From a virus, in IMG/VR virus record IMGVR_UViG_3300035659_000004, positions 36,139-100,138 of that record: a stretch of DNA of 64,000 bases. One strand, written 5' to 3'. A program made the translations under genes and the position numbers. Position 1 is the first letter of the stretch. Each line of letters begins with the position of its first letter. Positions 50,973 to 58,745 of this stretch are shown in pieces. The notes beneath the pieces were generated by a model. It was not told the DNA's origin. It did not search any database and worked only from the letters and a program-made list of their open reading frames with translations.

Positions 50973-51140
50973 ATGAAGAAATTAATCGAAACAGTTGCAC
51001 AAATAGCCCAGATTATGGAAGAGGTTTACTGGGAAGAGGTTCAGCAGGATAGGCTCCCATCTGTCGCTTATAGGGAGGCCCTTCGACGCGTACGCGTTCG
51101 ACTTTATTCACTGCAGAAAATGCAAGGGTTATTAGAATGA
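50973..51140 (+). CDS. 55-residue helical protein
   Basis: The ATG at 50973 opens a 55-codon frame ending TGA 51138-51140, overlapping the next ATG (ATGA). The product is one long charged helix (MKKLIETVAQIAQIMEEVYW at its start). No ribosome site is strong. Coupling to the next gene supports it. Confidence 0.45.
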   Translation: MKKLIETVAQIAQIMEEVYWEEVQQDRLPSVAYREALRRVRVRLYSLQKMQGLLE

Positions 51141-51640
51141 TTCTAGAAGAACAAATCGAGAATTATCTGAAAGCCGAACCCACGCGAAAATATACGACGC
51201 GGGACATATCGGTGCGCTTTGGGCGTACACGTGCTGTCACCGAAGTATTAAAAAAAATTCGCTCCGGCTTGATTCCACAGTTGCACTGCATAGTAACGGG
51301 CTCTCGTTATGAATACCTCTACATGCCTGAAGGGTGTGTGGTTGAAACGAAGGTCGTGACATTCCGTGAGCTGCTGGAATATGGGTACCTGCAAGAGGCC
51401 AATCGTCAGTTTTTTAATCCATTGGGGATGAGTCTGGCTCTTGTAGATAATGGAAATCCTTCTCTTATCGTTTACGATTTTCGGCATACGGAACAAGTAG
51501 TGGCTTTTAGCCCAGAGGTTGTGAGTAGTCCTAAGTTTAAGAAACGAATTGAATACGTAGAAAAGAAATGTATTCAACGCCTCAAACGAAAGAAAGCTGA
51601 TGTTACTTCACCGCGGAATAGCTCTGTCTATCGACCTTGA
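51137..51640 (+). CDS. Protein with N-terminal helix-turn-helix
   Basis: This 167-residue protein has a predicted helix-turn-helix at residues about 18-40 (YTTRDISVRFGRTRAVTEVL) and a mixed C-terminal domain ending in a basic helix. It may be a DNA-binding regulator. The last 41 bases overlap the next gene in another frame. Confidence 0.5.
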   Translation: MILEEQIENYLKAEPTRKYTTRDISVRFGRTRAVTEVLKKIRSGLIPQLHCIVTGSRYEYLYMPEGCVVETKVVTFRELLEYGYLQEANRQFFNPLGMSLALVDNGNPSLIVYDFRHTEQVVAFSPEVVSSPKFKKRIEYVEKKCIQRLKRKKADVTSPRNSSVYRP

Positions 51641-52229
51641 TTATTTTAATACACTTGGTTTTGTTAAATTAGATAAATTCTTTAATCTTGTTGTCCGAGC
51701 GGTGCCTCGCGTTCCAACTTTTCTTGTAAACGACCACGCAGACTTAGTGCCTTTCTTTAATCAATACGATAACTATAGCACGCTTATTAATGTAGACCAT
51801 CATTCAGACCTTATGTCTATTGAAGAGAGCAAACCTAAGATGCTTACATGCGGAAATTGGGTTGGATATGTTCCATATAAAGATAAGCATTATATCTGGC
51901 TTACACCTAATAGACATAATGCTATATATGAGAAACACGGATGCTGTTCAGACGATGTGGATTTTTGGGAAAAGGATGCACGAAAAAAGTACGGGTGGAA
52001 AAACATAACTGTCACGCAACAAATACGTGCTATAAAATGGACGGACGTCAATTCCATTGGTATTGCACTGAGTGAACCATGTTATACTGAGCGCGAAATT
52101 ATTTACTACTTCATTAAAAATTGGTACTGGAAGTTAATCGGACGGGGGCTAAACGTTTTTCCTATTTGTCAACGGCGCATAACTTGGTTGTTACAGGCAA
52201 TAAACTATACAAAAGAAAGGACGGCATGA
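51600..52229 (+). CDS. UPF0489-like (arginase-fold) protein
   Basis: This 209-residue protein begins with LSIDLDYF, and then has VNDHADLVPFF and INVDHHSDLM. The Asp/His clusters match the metal-binding positions of arginase/deacetylase-fold proteins, best those of the UPF0489 family, whose reaction is unknown. The middle has GNWVGY, also expected. A later TEREIIYYFIKNW segment closes the domain. It is AT-richer than its neighbours. A role in nucleotide or host-metabolite hydrolysis is possible but untested. Confidence 0.5.
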   Translation: MLLHRGIALSIDLDYFNTLGFVKLDKFFNLVVRAVPRVPTFLVNDHADLVPFFNQYDNYSTLINVDHHSDLMSIEESKPKMLTCGNWVGYVPYKDKHYIWLTPNRHNAIYEKHGCCSDDVDFWEKDARKKYGWKNITVTQQIRAIKWTDVNSIGIALSEPCYTEREIIYYFIKNWYWKLIGRGLNVFPICQRRITWLLQAINYTKERTA

Positions 52230-52232
52230 AAC

Positions 52233-52970
52233 ATGCCCCGTTTTGAACCCGCAACCCTGCCACGGACAAAAGCGTGGCGTCAGGTTCTCCACCTATTGTC
52301 AGTCGACGGTACTATACCGCAGATTGCCGCCGCAACTGTTGTTGCAGCCCGACTTGCTTTCAGAACTGCGGAAGAGGACCCGACTCTACTACGAACTGAA
52401 GCTTTCCTGGAAGCGCTGCGTCCGACCTCGGACGTTGAGGAGCTCGGCGCACAGCTTCGGGAACATATCAGTGACTTGCGAAACCCTATTACGGCTCTGG
52501 AGCTTCTGGGGGCGATCCCAAACGCTCTCATTAGAGACGGGGAGGAACGGGGAAACTCTGCTCTCGCCGAGCTCGCAACCCTGGCGTTGACCGAAGTGCT
52601 GTCAGAGGCATTTCGGGGCAAAGGCCTTGATCCTTTTGATGCCGGTGCCTGCCAGATTATGCGAGCTCTTAACGTCCTCACACGCCCTGACCAAAAACAT
52701 CGCCTTCGTGCGTCGTTCTGGGGAGTGTTTCTGTATCGAAGTTTGCAGTATTTCCTGTCGCGCGAAACCTCGAACCGTGTAGGGGAGCGTCGAAGGTTTC
52801 GTAGCAGTGCGGAGCTCGAAACATGGTGTCATCAGCTAAAAGATTACTGTCTAGGAATGGCCGAAAGTTTTTTGGGCCTAAGAAGAGTCGTCCATCGTTT
52901 CTCTCCTCAACTACACATCGAAGACGAGCGAATATTGCCCGCTTTGATTAAATGCGTCGCTGACGCATAA
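52233..52970 (+). CDS. Helical protein of unknown function
   Basis: This 245-residue protein is almost entirely helical, Leu/Ala/Arg-rich, with no cysteine clusters or membrane segments. AAAGGACGG precedes the ATG, and a shorter ATG frame lies eight bases upstream. No family is recognised. Confidence 0.5.
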   Translation: MPRFEPATLPRTKAWRQVLHLLSVDGTIPQIAAATVVAARLAFRTAEEDPTLLRTEAFLEALRPTSDVEELGAQLREHISDLRNPITALELLGAIPNALIRDGEERGNSALAELATLALTEVLSEAFRGKGLDPFDAGACQIMRALNVLTRPDQKHRLRASFWGVFLYRSLQYFLSRETSNRVGERRRFRSSAELETWCHQLKDYCLGMAESFLGLRRVVHRFSPQLHIEDERILPALIKCVADA

Positions 52971-53005
52971 ACTGTTTTTAAATCCAAACTGAAAGGATTG
53001 TAATC

Positions 53006-53233
53006 ATGAGTTGGGACAAATTTGGTAAGGTCGGAACGGCTGGTGTGGCAGGTGCTGCCGCTGGATATGGTGCTTCTCAGTATTTTGGAATGCGTACAGC
53101 AGGAATGGCGGGACCGGGCGGTGGCTTTGGAAGTTCTGCAGGCGTCGCAAGTGGCATATTTGGTGCATTAGCGAGTATGGCTACTTTTGCAGTCGTAGAT
53201 TCCATCATAGACGACGCCCTAACGAAAAAATAA
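53006..53233 (+). CDS. Small Gly/Ala-rich membrane protein
   Basis: This 75-residue protein follows GAAAGGATTG. Two weakly hydrophobic glycine-rich stretches (AGVAGAAAGYGASQYFG and GIFGALASMATFAVV) suggest a membrane hairpin. The function is unknown. Confidence 0.5.
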   Translation: MSWDKFGKVGTAGVAGAAAGYGASQYFGMRTAGMAGPGGGFGSSAGVASGIFGALASMATFAVVDSIIDDALTKK

Positions 53234-53236
53234 ACT

Positions 53237-53695
53237 ATGAAATACGCAGTCCAAATAGAGCGAAGTTTAATCCATTATGCTCTGGTTCACGTCGAGGCTG
53301 AAAACGTGAAGGATGCTAAAATTAAGGCAAACGCTATTCCAGATGATAAGCTAGAATGGGAGATATCCGACGAGGCGTATTGCAATGTTTCCTGTGAACC
53401 AGTCATCGAATGTATTCCCGACCCAGGCATCCCCGAGTGCCCCGCATGCGGCTGCTCAGTTTTTAACGAGCTACAGCAAATCGCAGCCGGTCAGCGCGTG
53501 CGCTGGAACGTAGTTGAAAAGTACCTTGAATACGGTGAGCTCTCAATCCACGAGGTTGAGAACGTTGAAGGAATTGAGTGCGCGGATTGCGGCAAGGATC
53601 TCGGTGTGGATTTTTTCCAGCCGTGGCATCGAGATAAGACGCGCAGTGAGATATACGGCGAACATGAACCAACACAACCAAAGGAGGATGCGTGA
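53237..53695 (+). CDS. Zinc-binding protein with a duplicated small domain
   Basis: This 152-residue protein starts with a domain of about 60 residues (VHVEAENVKDAKIKANAIPD) also found in the product of 53867-54121. Next come CPACGC and CADCGK, four cysteines of a zinc site. It starts three bases after its neighbour. Confidence 0.5.
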   Translation: MKYAVQIERSLIHYALVHVEAENVKDAKIKANAIPDDKLEWEISDEAYCNVSCEPVIECIPDPGIPECPACGCSVFNELQQIAAGQRVRWNVVEKYLEYGELSIHEVENVEGIECADCGKDLGVDFFQPWHRDKTRSEIYGEHEPTQPKEDA

Positions 53696-53991
53696 TGACG
53701 GAAGTTACAAAGCTGGTAAAAGGTGAAAAAGTACCTGTACCAGTCGCTCTGATTGGCGGTAGCGGGTCTGGATGGGTGACAGCCGACCCCGCTACAGACG
53801 GCCTCATGGTAGTTCCCAAGATGGGAGTCGAAGCGGTGATTTTGTCTGACAAAGAATTGGCAGACTTTGGATACGTACGAAAGGTGGTCGAGACACGTGC
53901 CAGTTTACCAAGTCCTCCGGACAATAAGCCGCAACGAAAGAGTACTCGTCAACGCCAACAGCGCGGCGGAGGCTCGAGAAAAAGCAGATGA
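53692..53991 (+). CDS. Small protein of unknown function with basic tail
   Basis: This 99-residue protein starts MMTEVTKLVKGEKVPVPVAL in the overlap with the preceding stop. The first 65 residues look folded. The last 35 are Arg/Lys/Pro/Ser-rich and lie in the overlap with the next gene, where the other frame encodes a conserved-looking domain. Confidence 0.4.
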   Translation: MMTEVTKLVKGEKVPVPVALIGGSGSGWVTADPATDGLMVVPKMGVEAVILSDKELADFGYVRKVVETRASLPSPPDNKPQRKSTRQRQQRGGGSRKSR

Positions 53992-54121
53992 TGTTCCAGA
54001 CGATGAGTGGATTGAAATCGATGAAGACTGCAGCGTCGAGATTTTTTCTGTAGTCGAAGATTTCGCAGACGGATCTTGCCAGGACCTTGCCCGGGACCCC
54101 TCCACTTCCGTTCGGAACTAA
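53867..54121 (+). CDS. Small paralogue of the domain in 53237-53695, heavily overlapping
   Basis: The frame can start at TTG 53867 or GTG 53897. It encodes VLVNANSAAEAREKADDVPD and a following acidic stretch, matching the domain in 53237-53695 (VHVEAENVKDAKIKANAIPD). This similarity is the main support. It overlaps the preceding gene by about 95-125 bases. Confidence 0.5.
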   Translation: MDTYERWSRHVPVYQVLRTISRNERVLVNANSAAEAREKADDVPDDEWIEIDEDCSVEIFSVVEDFADGSCQDLARDPSTSVRN

Positions 54122-54140
54122 CCCCCTGCTAGTCACCAGG

Positions 54141-54172
54141 CTCATTGGCTCATTGGCTTATTGGCTCATTGG
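54141..54172 (+). repeat. Four 8-bp tandem repeats (CTCATTGG)
   Basis: CTCATTGG occurs as four direct copies, the third reading CTTATTGG, then a diverging CTCTATGA. It lies in the 202-base gap between small genes. It could be a slippage tract or a binding site for a protein that reads repeated sites. Confidence 0.7.
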
Positions 54173-54323
54173 CTCTATGACTTTTTAATTGGGGATGCCC
54201 AATACGCATTTTCAAAAATTGGTGGTGGGGCTTCGGCCCTGCCTCAAATTTTGCTCATATACGTGGTAAAAGAGTGCGTAGTATTTTCAACCGTGTCGAT
54301 GTTCGGCACAGAAAGGATTTATA
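54173..54323 (+). promoter_or_regulatory. Gap with hairpin and early promoter motif GGTAAAAG
   Basis: A GGGC-TTCG-GCCC hairpin near 54224 could end upstream transcripts, though no T-run follows. GGTAAAAGAGTGCG at 54265-54272 then gives an early-type promoter. GAAAGGA precedes the ATG at 54324. Confidence 0.5.
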
Positions 54324-54599
54324 ATGGGTGACCCGCTAAAATATTTTAGATTAGGGTTCGTGGGGGAGCGCGTTAAAGAACCAAATATAGATTATGAAGC
54401 TGGAGTACAGGCGTACGTAGAAGTTACGACGGCCGTTAATAGGATGAGCATCCAGTACATAAAAGGTTTTAAAGACGGATGTCATCAGGTTCGACGTTAT
54501 GAAGGAGATACCATCTACGACGATGGTTATGCCGCGGGCAAGAAAGCTTTTCATACCGTCTGCGAAGAACGTCGTACCTTTTTAGGTCTGAATGATTAG
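54324..54599 (+). CDS. Small protein of unknown function
   Basis: This 91-residue protein has its own early promoter motif and GAAAGGATT ribosome site. It is helical, with IKGFKDGC and IYDDGYAAGKKAF repeated-looking segments. No family is recognised. Confidence 0.5.
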   Translation: MGDPLKYFRLGFVGERVKEPNIDYEAGVQAYVEVTTAVNRMSIQYIKGFKDGCHQVRRYEGDTIYDDGYAAGKKAFHTVCEERRTFLGLND

Positions 54600-54607
54600 G
54601 TCTCTTT

Positions 54608-54647
54608 CTGTGTTTTAAACTATCGACTAAAATAGTAAAAAACACAG
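54608..54647 (+). promoter_or_regulatory. Large hairpin before a ribosome site
   Basis: CTGTGTTTT pairs with AAAACACAG, with CTAT/ATAG inside, directly before GGGAGGAACC and the ATG at 54657. The 3' arm has AGTAAAAAA, a possible variant of the early promoter motif, so the hairpin may also be a terminator for upstream transcripts. Confidence 0.5.
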
Positions 54648-54656
54648 GGAGGAACC

Positions 54657-54923
54657 ATGCCCGCGTACCAACCCATTCTCATCTGCCCCCTTTGTCAGGA
54701 ACAGCAGTGGTTAACTTTGGGAGACGCGAAAGTACTCATAAGTACAGCAATGCACCGTGGAGATCGGTCTGTCAATTGTCCTGGCTGTGGCTGGGATTTT
54801 TCATCCAAGAAGAACATCACATTCCAACGTATTCCGGAAAGAGAGGTATACGAATGCCACGCTCTAAGCGCGAGAATCAAATCCGACACGCGCGAAGGCG
54901 TGCGCGAGAAAGGTTCGGTTTAA
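54657..54923 (+). CDS. Small zinc-ribbon protein
   Basis: This 88-residue protein has CPLCQEQ near residue 11 and CPGCGWDF near residue 41, a clear zinc ribbon. AGGGAGG is its ribosome site. Its last 70 bases overlap the next gene in another frame. Confidence 0.55.
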   Translation: MPAYQPILICPLCQEQQWLTLGDAKVLISTAMHRGDRSVNCPGCGWDFSSKKNITFQRIPEREVYECHALSARIKSDTREGVREKGSV

Positions 54924-55171
54924 ACGCAACACACCTACAACAACTCGAGAAAGATATACAAAACCAGAAGTGTCAGCTCCTCGAGCGGCAGTCTGGCATC
55001 CGTACCGTCTGGTACACCGTAGTCGAAGAGATCGAAGTCGTGGCCGTGTACGACAGCTGTCGTAACGTGGTCGTAACCCTAATTCCATTTTCATGGTGGA
55101 AGGAGAATCATAAGTGCCCAGATTTGAATGTTGGACAGACAACGAACCCACTGTCGCACCTACCCACGTAA
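54854..55171 (+). CDS. Small basic protein with VVYD-type phage domain
   Basis: The ATG at 54854 (AGAGAGGTATACGA upstream) gives 105 residues. It begins with a very basic helix (MPRSKRENQIRHARRRARER). The C-terminal half (TVWYTVVEEIEVVAVYDSCR, then VVVTLIP) matches a pattern common in small uncharacterised phage proteins. It overlaps both neighbours. Confidence 0.5.
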   Translation: MPRSKRENQIRHARRRARERFGLNATHLQQLEKDIQNQKCQLLERQSGIRTVWYTVVEEIEVVAVYDSCRNVVVTLIPFSWWKENHKCPDLNVGQTTNPLSHLPT

Positions 55172-55347
55172 ACGAACCCACTCCCGCCAAGGCTGCCGAA
55201 GCCTTCTTCAAAGGAGCAATATTGTACAAATACCCGGAGGTAGGGATAGAGGTTTTCGTGGTCACGGAGGACGGTGAAGTCCTGAGGTACCAGGTGGAAA
55301 CGATTATAACGGTGGTGTCGAAGATGCTACATAAAGAAGAGATATGA
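55114..55347 (+). CDS. Small protein of unknown function, GTG start
   Basis: GTG 55114 follows GGAAGGAGAATC and gives 77 residues, overlapping the preceding gene by 58 bases. It is alpha/beta (YPEVGIEVFVVTEDGEVLRY) without cysteine clusters beyond one Cys. No family is recognised. Confidence 0.5.
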   Translation: MPRFECWTDNEPTVAPTHVNEPTPAKAAEAFFKGAILYKYPEVGIEVFVVTEDGEVLRYQVETIITVVSKMLHKEEI

Positions 55348-55389
55348 TGTTTACTTTGTGACTCTAAGAAAACAATGAGAGGAGGGATT

Positions 55390-56055
55390 ATGACTAGACC
55401 CAAAGATATTGATTGGGATAAAGTTGAGGATTTAGGAAAAGTACCAGATCCTATTATAGCTAAACGTCTAGGATGTGGGCGCGCAAGTGTACTGCGTGCT
55501 CGCACAATACGGGGTATAGCCGCATGTAAACCCTTTCCAGATTGGACTCGCGTTTCTGACTTAGGAAAAATATGGGATTCTGTTATAGCAAAACGCCTAG
55601 GGATAAAGATTGCTACGGTGCATTCTGCGCGTAAGCGCTTAGGTATATCCCCCTATAAGGAAACTTATACTTGCATATGCTGTGGTAAGACTAAGGAGAC
55701 GCAACAGAAAAACGCTCACTTATGTAGTGAAAACTGTGGTAGTGCACTCGACCGAGCAGTTAAAATACTGGGTGCTGATAATAGGGCCGAATTGAGTATT
55801 CCGTTACTTCAGGCACATCTTAAATTAACTAAAAACCTAAAAGAATACACGGGGATTGGAGGCCAATTAGGTATAAATTGGGATGCAGTTACTGTATTAG
55901 GCAAATTTTCAGACGCTAAAATAGCGCAAATTATTGGTTGCAGTAGAACTACAGTTAAACAGGCTAGACGCAGGCGTGGAATACCCCTACAAACAAGACA
56001 GGAAAATACCAATGCAGTTCAACAAAGTCAGTGCCCTCATGAAGCTTCAAGATGA
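55390..56055 (+). CDS. Protein with three helix-turn-helix repeats and a zinc cluster
   Basis: The ATG at 55390 follows GAGGAGG and gives 221 residues. Three copies of a helix-turn-helix unit lie at about residues 6-41 (DPIIAKRLGCGRASVLRARTI), 48-84 (DSVIAKRLGIKIATVHSARK) and 160-196 (DAKIAQIIGCSRTTVKQARR). Between copies 2 and 3 is CICCGKTK with CSENC, a four-cysteine zinc site. Tandem units of this kind occur as DNA-binding parts of homing endonucleases, but no nuclease motif is seen. The AT-rich sequence differs from its neighbours and suggests acquisition. Confidence 0.6.
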   Translation: MTRPKDIDWDKVEDLGKVPDPIIAKRLGCGRASVLRARTIRGIAACKPFPDWTRVSDLGKIWDSVIAKRLGIKIATVHSARKRLGISPYKETYTCICCGKTKETQQKNAHLCSENCGSALDRAVKILGADNRAELSIPLLQAHLKLTKNLKEYTGIGGQLGINWDAVTVLGKFSDAKIAQIIGCSRTTVKQARRRRGIPLQTRQENTNAVQQSQCPHEASR

Positions 56056-56323
56056 CTACATCCAAAAACTCATCGACGGAAAGGCAAGTAAATCTGAAAT
56101 TCGAGATGCCGTTGTTCTAATGCGGGCGCAAATTAATTGCGCAAGTTTTGCTTTACGGCATGGCAAAGCTTCTAGTCGAATACACGTACATTGCGACTAT
56201 ATTCCCGAAGTCTTTTTCACTAAAGAAGCGTCCGAAGCAGCCAAAGACTCCACAGCTAATACCGTGCAAGAGGTTCGAGAAATTATGCCGTGGGAAGTCC
56301 CAGATAAAAAGGATGAGGAATGA
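56012..56323 (+). CDS. Small protein of unknown function
   Basis: The ATG at 56012 follows ACAGGAAAA and gives 103 residues, overlapping the preceding gene by 44 bases. It is helical with a basic middle (HGKASSRIHVHCDYIP). It is coupled to the next gene by ATGA. Confidence 0.45.
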   Translation: MQFNKVSALMKLQDDYIQKLIDGKASKSEIRDAVVLMRAQINCASFALRHGKASSRIHVHCDYIPEVFFTKEASEAAKDSTANTVQEVREIMPWEVPDKKDEE

Positions 56324-56910
56324 CCAAAGTAAATGCCGAACACCTCGCCAAACTCTGTTGCGTTTCCCCAGTATGGTTAGGAGGGTTTTTTGCACGAATA
56401 GATTTCGCTCTCGATTGTGAAGGGAAGTTTGACTCCGAAGATTTGTGGGACCGGTTAGAGAGGGGAAAACCAAGAGAAGCATGCGCAGAGAAAAGCGCAG
56501 AGGACACAGCTCTCAGCCTGCGCTCTTCGGTTATAGACCTCTTTCATCGGAATAAGATTTCAGCCAAATGGAAAGTTGCCTGGGGGTCGCAGAAGAATAC
56601 GATTCTGAATATAACCTTACCAGGAGGGCGTGAGATGAGTATCGCGGTACGGTCGGCTACGAAAGGTGGGAAGGGTTATAACTTCTTCCTTACGGCGCCG
56701 TATCTGCCCTGGTACTGTTTCGTATTAGGATCGCCTGACTGTGTGATGTTAAAACGTTCGGACGAACTCTCCTCGGCTGTAAATTGGAAAGACAGAGAAA
56801 AGCTCAATGTAGCGGTACAAGAACTCGATACAGATGGGCTCTTCATAAACCAAATCGAGTATCTCAAGCAAGACTTGATGTTACTCGAGAAAGATGACGA
56901 TACTGAATGA
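56320..56910 (+). CDS. Protein of unknown function
   Basis: This 196-residue protein is alpha/beta, with a beta-rich region around residues 85-135 (NTILNITLPGGREMSIAV). It has no recognisable catalytic motif. Its stop overlaps the next ATG. Confidence 0.45.
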   Translation: MTKVNAEHLAKLCCVSPVWLGGFFARIDFALDCEGKFDSEDLWDRLERGKPREACAEKSAEDTALSLRSSVIDLFHRNKISAKWKVAWGSQKNTILNITLPGGREMSIAVRSATKGGKGYNFFLTAPYLPWYCFVLGSPDCVMLKRSDELSSAVNWKDREKLNVAVQELDTDGLFINQIEYLKQDLMLLEKDDDTE

Positions 56911-57077
56911 ACATATGGGGAAGGTACCAAGGCCGCCCACCTGAGAAAATAGATTCCGACCTTCCTAAAAACGATGCGCTGCGCTGCTTATACGAGTATA
57001 GACTCGCGTTTGGGAAGGATTGGATTCTATGGCTTGGTCGAAAGAAGGATGACCCAACACGAAGGAGAGAGTTGTGA
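56907..57077 (+). CDS. 56-residue basic protein
   Basis: The ATG at 56907 in the ATGA overlap opens a 56-codon frame ending at TGA 57075-57077. The product is basic with Trp and Tyr (MNIWGRYQGRPPEKIDSD at its start). The 3' end overlaps the next GTG. Coupling on both sides supports it. Confidence 0.5.
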   Translation: MNIWGRYQGRPPEKIDSDLPKNDALRCLYEYRLAFGKDWILWLGRKKDDPTRRREL

Positions 57078-57274
57078 GTTTAGCTAAAGACGAGATATTC
57101 AGACAAATGGAAGAGGAAGTGAAATGTGTTAATTGTCGTTATTGGAGTGCCGAGAATCCGGGCCTCTACGAAACAGGTGAATGCTCTCAGTGTGGTGAGT
57201 TTACGATGGGTTCGTCGAATTGCTCTGCAACTAAAATGAGTAGTGACGAATTCGAACCCCCAGAGGACGACTGA
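57074..57274 (+). CDS. Small zinc-binding protein, GTG start
   Basis: GTG 57074 overlaps the preceding TGA and gives 66 residues with CVNCRYW, CSQCGEF and a further Cys, a zinc-ribbon-like arrangement, followed by an acidic tail. It is the last gene before a strong terminator. Confidence 0.5.
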   Translation: MSLAKDEIFRQMEEEVKCVNCRYWSAENPGLYETGECSQCGEFTMGSSNCSATKMSSDEFEPPEDD

Positions 57275-57280
57275 GTAAGC

Positions 57281-57327
57281 AGCGGGAGAGGAATGGCATA
57301 GGCTTACTTTTCTCCCGCTCTTTTTTT
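57281..57327 (+). terminator. Intrinsic terminator
   Basis: AGCGGGAGA pairs with TCTCCCGCT and is followed by TTTTTTT. It ends the operon that runs from about 55.4 kb. Confidence 0.85.
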
Positions 57328-57341
57328 AATGGGAGCTCCTC

Positions 57342-57707
57342 ATGAAATGGCGCCCAACAAAAGTAGAAAAACAAATCAAGTGGATAAAGGATGTGTACAC
57401 CCCTAGGACGCAGGCGATTTCTCCTTCCACTATCCTATCAATAATTGAACCGTTCGGGGGGAAACCCCACCCGCGCTTTCGGCAGTTCTGGTACTTCGAC
57501 ACGATGGAGTTGCGCGTCTTCTGGAAAGAATATCTGGAAGAGGAATTTGAAATTCTCATCCAACAAGACGCGACGGGATTGATGCGCATCGCAGAGGGCA
57601 TGGTGCTTATCGGACACCTCGTAAGAAATCCTGGAAAGAATAATCCCCTAACCGTGAGGCTCAACGCGCTGATTAAAAAAGAGAAGAGAAAGGGGAGACG
57701 GCGTTGA
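57342..57707 (+). CDS. Small basic protein of unknown function
   Basis: This 121-residue protein has GGGAGCTCCTC upstream. It is basic at both ends (KKEKRKGRRR at the C-terminus) with a Trp-rich middle (FRQFWYFDTMELRVFWKEYL). No family is recognised. Confidence 0.45.
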   Translation: MKWRPTKVEKQIKWIKDVYTPRTQAISPSTILSIIEPFGGKPHPRFRQFWYFDTMELRVFWKEYLEEEFEILIQQDATGLMRIAEGMVLIGHLVRNPGKNNPLTVRLNALIKKEKRKGRRR

Positions 57708-57747
57708 GGGGGAAGGCTATAATTAAAAAGAACTGAAAGGAGCTCAC

Positions 57748-57804
57748 ATGTCTGACATCGTCCTCCTTTTAATCATCATCATTCTCATCCTGCTTTTTCG
57801 CTAA
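57748..57804 (+). CDS. 18-residue single-helix membrane microprotein
   Basis: After a TATAAT box (57718-57723) and an AAAGGAG ribosome site, ATG 57748 opens MSDIVLLLIIIILILLFR, a pure hydrophobic helix with acidic N-terminus and Arg at the end. It is much like the antisense microprotein at 3172-3231. The next gene starts 11 bases after its stop. It is probably a membrane peptide acting on a host membrane protein. Confidence 0.6.
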   Translation: MSDIVLLLIIIILILLFR

Positions 57805-57814
57805 GGGGTATTGA

Positions 57815-58213
57815 ATGCGAGCGCGTATGTGCCACAAGTGTTCGTCGGATATTACTGAAAAATTTCAAGCAACTGAGTATTGCCCAACGTGTTGGGAGAA
57901 GATATTGGGAGATATTAGTTCCAACAATTACCCCTGCAGCGACCATTCCTGTGTCTTCACGCACCCCGGAGGCATGGGGACCAATGGCGGCTGCCACTGC
58001 ATGGAGACCTTTCCTATACCTAGGAAGATACGGAGACTATTGGAACGCGAGATACGAATCTCGAATGTGCGAGCAAAACAGAACGGCAAAAAAGAAGTGC
58101 TTCGATGGTTTGAACGTGCTATTAACGATAAGATTTGGCGTGACGGGGAGAGCAGCGGGACCATTGAGAAACAACTGAGATACATCCTGGAAAAAATGAG
58201 GTTTGAGCTATGA
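57815..58213 (+). CDS. Zinc-binding protein
   Basis: The ATG at 57815 follows AAGGGGTATTG and gives 132 residues. It has CHKCSSD and CPTCWEK, then a second Cys/His cluster (CSDHSCVFTHPGG and GGCHC), so at least one zinc ion is likely. The C-terminal half is a basic helix. It is coupled to the next gene by ATGA. Confidence 0.5.
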   Translation: MRARMCHKCSSDITEKFQATEYCPTCWEKILGDISSNNYPCSDHSCVFTHPGGMGTNGGCHCMETFPIPRKIRRLLEREIRISNVRAKQNGKKEVLRWFERAINDKIWRDGESSGTIEKQLRYILEKMRFEL

Positions 58214-58722
58214 GTGAAAACGATATCAGGGGATGGGGTTGGAGAGATGCTGATTCTAAAGAGCATGGGCCTTTTTCGAGTCGGGAAGAAGCTCTCTTCG
58301 ATATTGCTGAATACTTCGAGGAGTCTGGCCCCAATCACCGTGTCGAGGTGGGAAGGGTGCGCGTCCTCGAGGCCAAAGATTTTATACGCGTCGATATCGA
58401 CAACCTCTTGGAAGAGGCTGACGATAATGCTTTCGACGTGTACGGATGGGATGAGAGCCGCCTCTTCGACTTTGCGAATATGGAGACGGTGGGGATAGCT
58501 GTTAATGAACTAAAGGATTTCGTCGAGGCGTGGGTCGAAAAGTATCTTACAAACATGACGGGCTTCTGGGTGCTCGACGACGAGGAAGAAGTCCTCGTAC
58601 AGGGGAAAGGGGGCGACGCAGAAGTTGAAGAGGAGTGGTTTTGCGACGAGCCCGGAAGCAAAGAAGGGGCGGATGAAAAAGCCGATGAAGGGGAAGACGC
58701 GGAAAAGAAAGAAGACGACTAG
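58210..58722 (+). CDS. Acidic protein of unknown function
   Basis: This 170-residue protein is very acidic, with the last 40 residues nearly all Glu, Asp, Lys and Ala. Acidic phage proteins of this size sometimes mimic DNA, but no specific similarity is seen. It is the last gene of its operon. Confidence 0.45.
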   Translation: MSENDIRGWGWRDADSKEHGPFSSREEALFDIAEYFEESGPNHRVEVGRVRVLEAKDFIRVDIDNLLEEADDNAFDVYGWDESRLFDFANMETVGIAVNELKDFVEAWVEKYLTNMTGFWVLDDEEEVLVQGKGGDAEVEEEWFCDEPGSKEGADEKADEGEDAEKKEDD

Positions 58723-58745
58723 GGTTTTTCGGCCAGTGGCCTAAC

